NCBI GenBank assembly: GCA_045117315.1
Contig: JBGUNJ010000035.1
Span: 1 to 23,015 of the forward strand
From: CAG-791 sp045117315
GTDB taxonomy: Bacteria > Bacillota > Clostridia > Lachnospirales > Lachnospiraceae
Length of the DNA stretch: 23,015 nt
Reading direction: 5' to 3'
In this document: positions 21,362 through 23,015 of the stretch, in pieces
Layout: every line of letters starts with the position of its first letter
Position numbering within the stretch: position 1 is the first letter of the stretch
Notes under the pieces: model-generated
Databases searched by the model: none
What the model saw: the letters and a program-made list of their open reading frames with translations, nothing else
Told to the model about the DNA's origin: nothing
Translations under genes and position numbers: made by a program

Positions 21362-22258
21362 ATGACGATACAACAGATCGAATACGTGCTGGCGGTCGCT
21401 GAGAGCAGGTCGATCAACAGTGCTTCCAAAAATCTCTATATTTCCCAGTCGAGACTGTCCGGAGCGATCCGGGAACTGGAGCAGGAGATCGGTGTGACGA
21501 TTTTTGACCGCACGAACCGGGGAATACGGGTCACGCCGGAAGGCGAGGAGTTTCTGGGGTATGCAAGACAGGTAAAGGATCAGTTTCTTTTGCTGGAGGA
21601 CCGCTATCTGCGGACAGAAAAGCGCCGCAGCCGGTTCTCTGTCTCCATGCAGCATTATACTTTTGCCGTACAGGCCTTTATCCGGACAGTCCGTGCCTGC
21701 GGGGCGGATCACTATGAATTTGCCGCCTATGAGACACGTACCGGGGAAGTGATCAGCAATGTCCGGACATTGAAAAGCGAACTGGGCATTCTCTACCTCA
21801 ATGAGTTCAACCGGAATGTACTGACGAAAATATTCAACGACAGCGGGATTGAATTTATCCCCCTGTTTGACTGCCCGATTTCCGTTTATTTATGGAGGGA
21901 ACATCCACTGGCAGACCGCAGGGAGATCAGTATAGAGCAGCTTGCGCCCTATCCCTGCATCTCCTTTGACCAGGGAGAGGAGAATTCCTTTTATTATGCC
22001 GAGGAAGTCATGAGTACCTATCATTATCGTCAGGTCATCCGGGTGAGTGACCGCGCGACTATACTGAACATGATGGTGGGACTGCGCGGATATACTCTCT
22101 GCAGCGGGATCATCTGCGAGGAACTCAACGGGGATCTCTACCGGGCTGTCCCCCTGCGGACAGAAGAGAAGATGACGATCGGATATATCAAAAAGAAGCA
22201 GGTACCCCTCAGCAGCATTGCGCAGAAGTACCTGGAAGAGCTGAAGACATTTATATAA
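21362..22258 (+). CDS. LysR-family regulator, probable sulfur operon regulator
   Basis: The 298-residue transcription factor has an intact N-terminal winged helix-turn-helix (MTIQQIEYVLAVAESRSINS, ASKNLYISQSRLSGAIREL, IFDRTNRGIRVTPEGEEFL). An effector domain with VSDRATILNMMVGLRGYTLC follows. Its length is typical. LysR relatives CysB, Cbl and CysL control sulfur assimilation using O-acetylserine or related signals; position 86 bases after the JAMM gene suggests that this one controls the operon, perhaps at the weak promoter near 8874. The ligand is not predictable from sequence. AGGTGATTTC precedes ATG 21362. A bidirectional terminator follows at 22334. Confidence 0.88.
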   Translation: MTIQQIEYVLAVAESRSINSASKNLYISQSRLSGAIRELEQEIGVTIFDRTNRGIRVTPEGEEFLGYARQVKDQFLLLEDRYLRTEKRRSRFSVSMQHYTFAVQAFIRTVRACGADHYEFAAYETRTGEVISNVRTLKSELGILYLNEFNRNVLTKIFNDSGIEFIPLFDCPISVYLWREHPLADRREISIEQLAPYPCISFDQGEENSFYYAEEVMSTYHYRQVIRVSDRATILNMMVGLRGYTLCSGIICEELNGDLYRAVPLRTEEKMTIGYIKKKQVPLSSIAQKYLEELKTFI

Positions 22259-22333
22259 AGAAAGCTCCTGGAACAGCAGAAAGTCCTCACTGTACAGAAA
22301 GAACCGGGAAGAGCTGAAAGAATTTACATGAAG

Positions 22334-22390
22334 AAAAGCCGGCATATTCTCGTGACTGATCAGCAGTTGCGAGAATGTGCCGGCTTTTTT
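22334..22390 (+). terminator. Strong bidirectional terminator
   Basis: AAAAGCCGGCATATTCTCG (22334-22352) pairs with CGAGAATGTGCCGGCTTTT (22370-22388), one mismatch, followed by TT and preceded by AA. It lies between the convergent LysR and metY-like genes and fits termination from both sides. Confidence 0.88.
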
Positions 22391-22412
22391 AGGGTTGCGC
22401 ACTATTCCGAAA

Positions 22413-23015
22413 TCATTCCTGACAGGCTTCCAGGGCAGTGAGGAAATCTTCGATCAGATCCTCCGCGTCTTCGATCCCGACGGAGACACGCACCGTGTCC
22501 TCAAAGACACCGGCGTCCGCCTTCTGCCGGTCCGTGTTTTTTAAAAAGATCGTTGTCGAGGGGAGAAGTACAAGAGTGCGGATATCACCGATGTTGGAAG
22601 CGATACAGGCGTACCGGAGTCTGTTGATGACCTTTCTGGCAGATTCAGCTGATCCTGTGCGGAAAGTAAGGATTCCGCCGCCCAGTCCCCGGAACTGCTC
22701 CCTGCACAGGTCCCTGCAGGGACTCTCATCCAACGCCGGGTAATTGACCGGGATTCCGGCTCCCTTCAGCGCTTCTGCCAACCGGGCCGCATTCTCACAG
22801 ATGCGCTCCATGCGAAGACCCAGAGTCTCCAGACCGAGAGTGCCCAGAAAAGCATTCATCGGGCTCAGGCATCCACCGAGGTTTTCGTGGATATCGGTGC
22901 GAAGCCGCATGAGAAAGGCAAGCTTTCCGAACTTTTCAAAACCCGCCAGGGCAGGCAAATGTGCCCGGTCCCAGGAAAATGATCCGCCGTCCACGACCAC
23001 ACCGCTGATCGCATC
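22413..23015 (-). CDS. metY: O-acetylhomoserine sulfhydrylase (MetY-type), C-terminal part
   Basis: The visible 200 residues are the C-terminal half of a PLP-dependent Cys/Met metabolism enzyme; the N-terminus with the PLP-binding Lys lies beyond the window end. MetY-type features are SGVVVDGGSFSWD, LRTDIHENLGGCLSPMNAFL, GLETLGLRMERICENAARLAE, ASNIGDIRTLVLLPSTT and VRVSVGIEDAEDLIEDF. The enzyme joins sulfide, or a carrier thiocarboxylate, to O-acetylhomoserine to give homocysteine. Its neighbours are the convergent LysR gene and the sulfur-carrier module, and in Wolinella a MetY works with such a carrier; I infer the same link here. The stop at 22413 is close to the shared terminator. Confidence 0.85.
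   Translation of the reverse strand, partial: DAISGVVVDGGSFSWDRAHLPALAGFEKFGKLAFLMRLRTDIHENLGGCLSPMNAFLGTLGLETLGLRMERICENAARLAEALKGAGIPVNYPALDESPCRDLCREQFRGLGGGILTFRTGSAESARKVINRLRYACIASNIGDIRTLVLLPSTTIFLKNTDRQKADAGVFEDTVRVSVGIEDAEDLIEDFLTALEACQE

Overview
The window looks like chromosomal DNA of an anaerobic member of the Clostridia, most likely a Lachnospiraceae-type Bacillota. I infer this from strong GGAGG-type ribosome binding sites, the protein families present, the AprAB-based assimilatory sulfate pathway and the many short palindromic repeats. No rRNA, tRNA, CRISPR array or complete transposase gene was seen.

Region 1 (1-8.9 kb) is a patchwork of intact accessory genes and decaying fragments. 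It contains a 3'-truncated maltose/galactoside acetyltransferase (lacA type), a large AraM-AraL fusion (glycerol-1-phosphate dehydrogenase joined to a HAD-IIA phosphatase) and a YokE-like PH-domain gene. It also holds a 5'-truncated class II aldolase and a minus-strand operon of two tiny membrane proteins, a membrane PH-domain protein and a truncated permease. After that come a two-helix hypothetical protein, a 251-bp element with terminal inverted repeats, a LysR remnant lacking its DNA-binding domain, several gene scraps and an atypical rhodanese.

Region 2 (8.9-21.3 kb) is a nearly continuous plus-strand operon for assimilating sulfate. A 38-residue leader peptide with six Cys and eight Met is followed by a terminator-like hairpin. 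Next come sulfate uptake (sbp, cysT, cysW, cysA), APS reduction (aprA- and aprB-like), APS synthesis (cysD, and cysN with a degenerate APS-kinase-like tail) and a compact siroheme/ferredoxin sulfite reductase. The operon ends with a sulfur-carrier module: TusA-like protein, ThiS-like carrier, ThiF/MoeB-like E1 enzyme and a JAMM (M67) metalloprotease. The likely route is sulfate to APS to sulfite to sulfide, with sulfide loaded as a thiocarboxylate on the ThiS-like carrier. The carrier appears to need processing: its Gly-Gly-Gly is followed by eight extra residues, which the JAMM protease could remove.

Region 3 (21.3-23 kb) has a LysR regulator, probably for the sulfur operon, then a strong bidirectional terminator. 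A convergent metY-like O-acetylhomoserine sulfhydrylase runs off the end of the window and is a plausible acceptor enzyme for carrier-bound sulfur. This module resembles the protein-thiocarboxylate-dependent homocysteine pathway described in Wolinella (HcyS/HcyD/HcyF with MetY), here fused to a full sulfate reduction operon.

Several repeats interrupt the operon: a degenerate tandem array between cysA and aprA, a hairpin between cysW and cysA, and a palindrome inside the aprB-like coding sequence that recurs near 3.2 kb.
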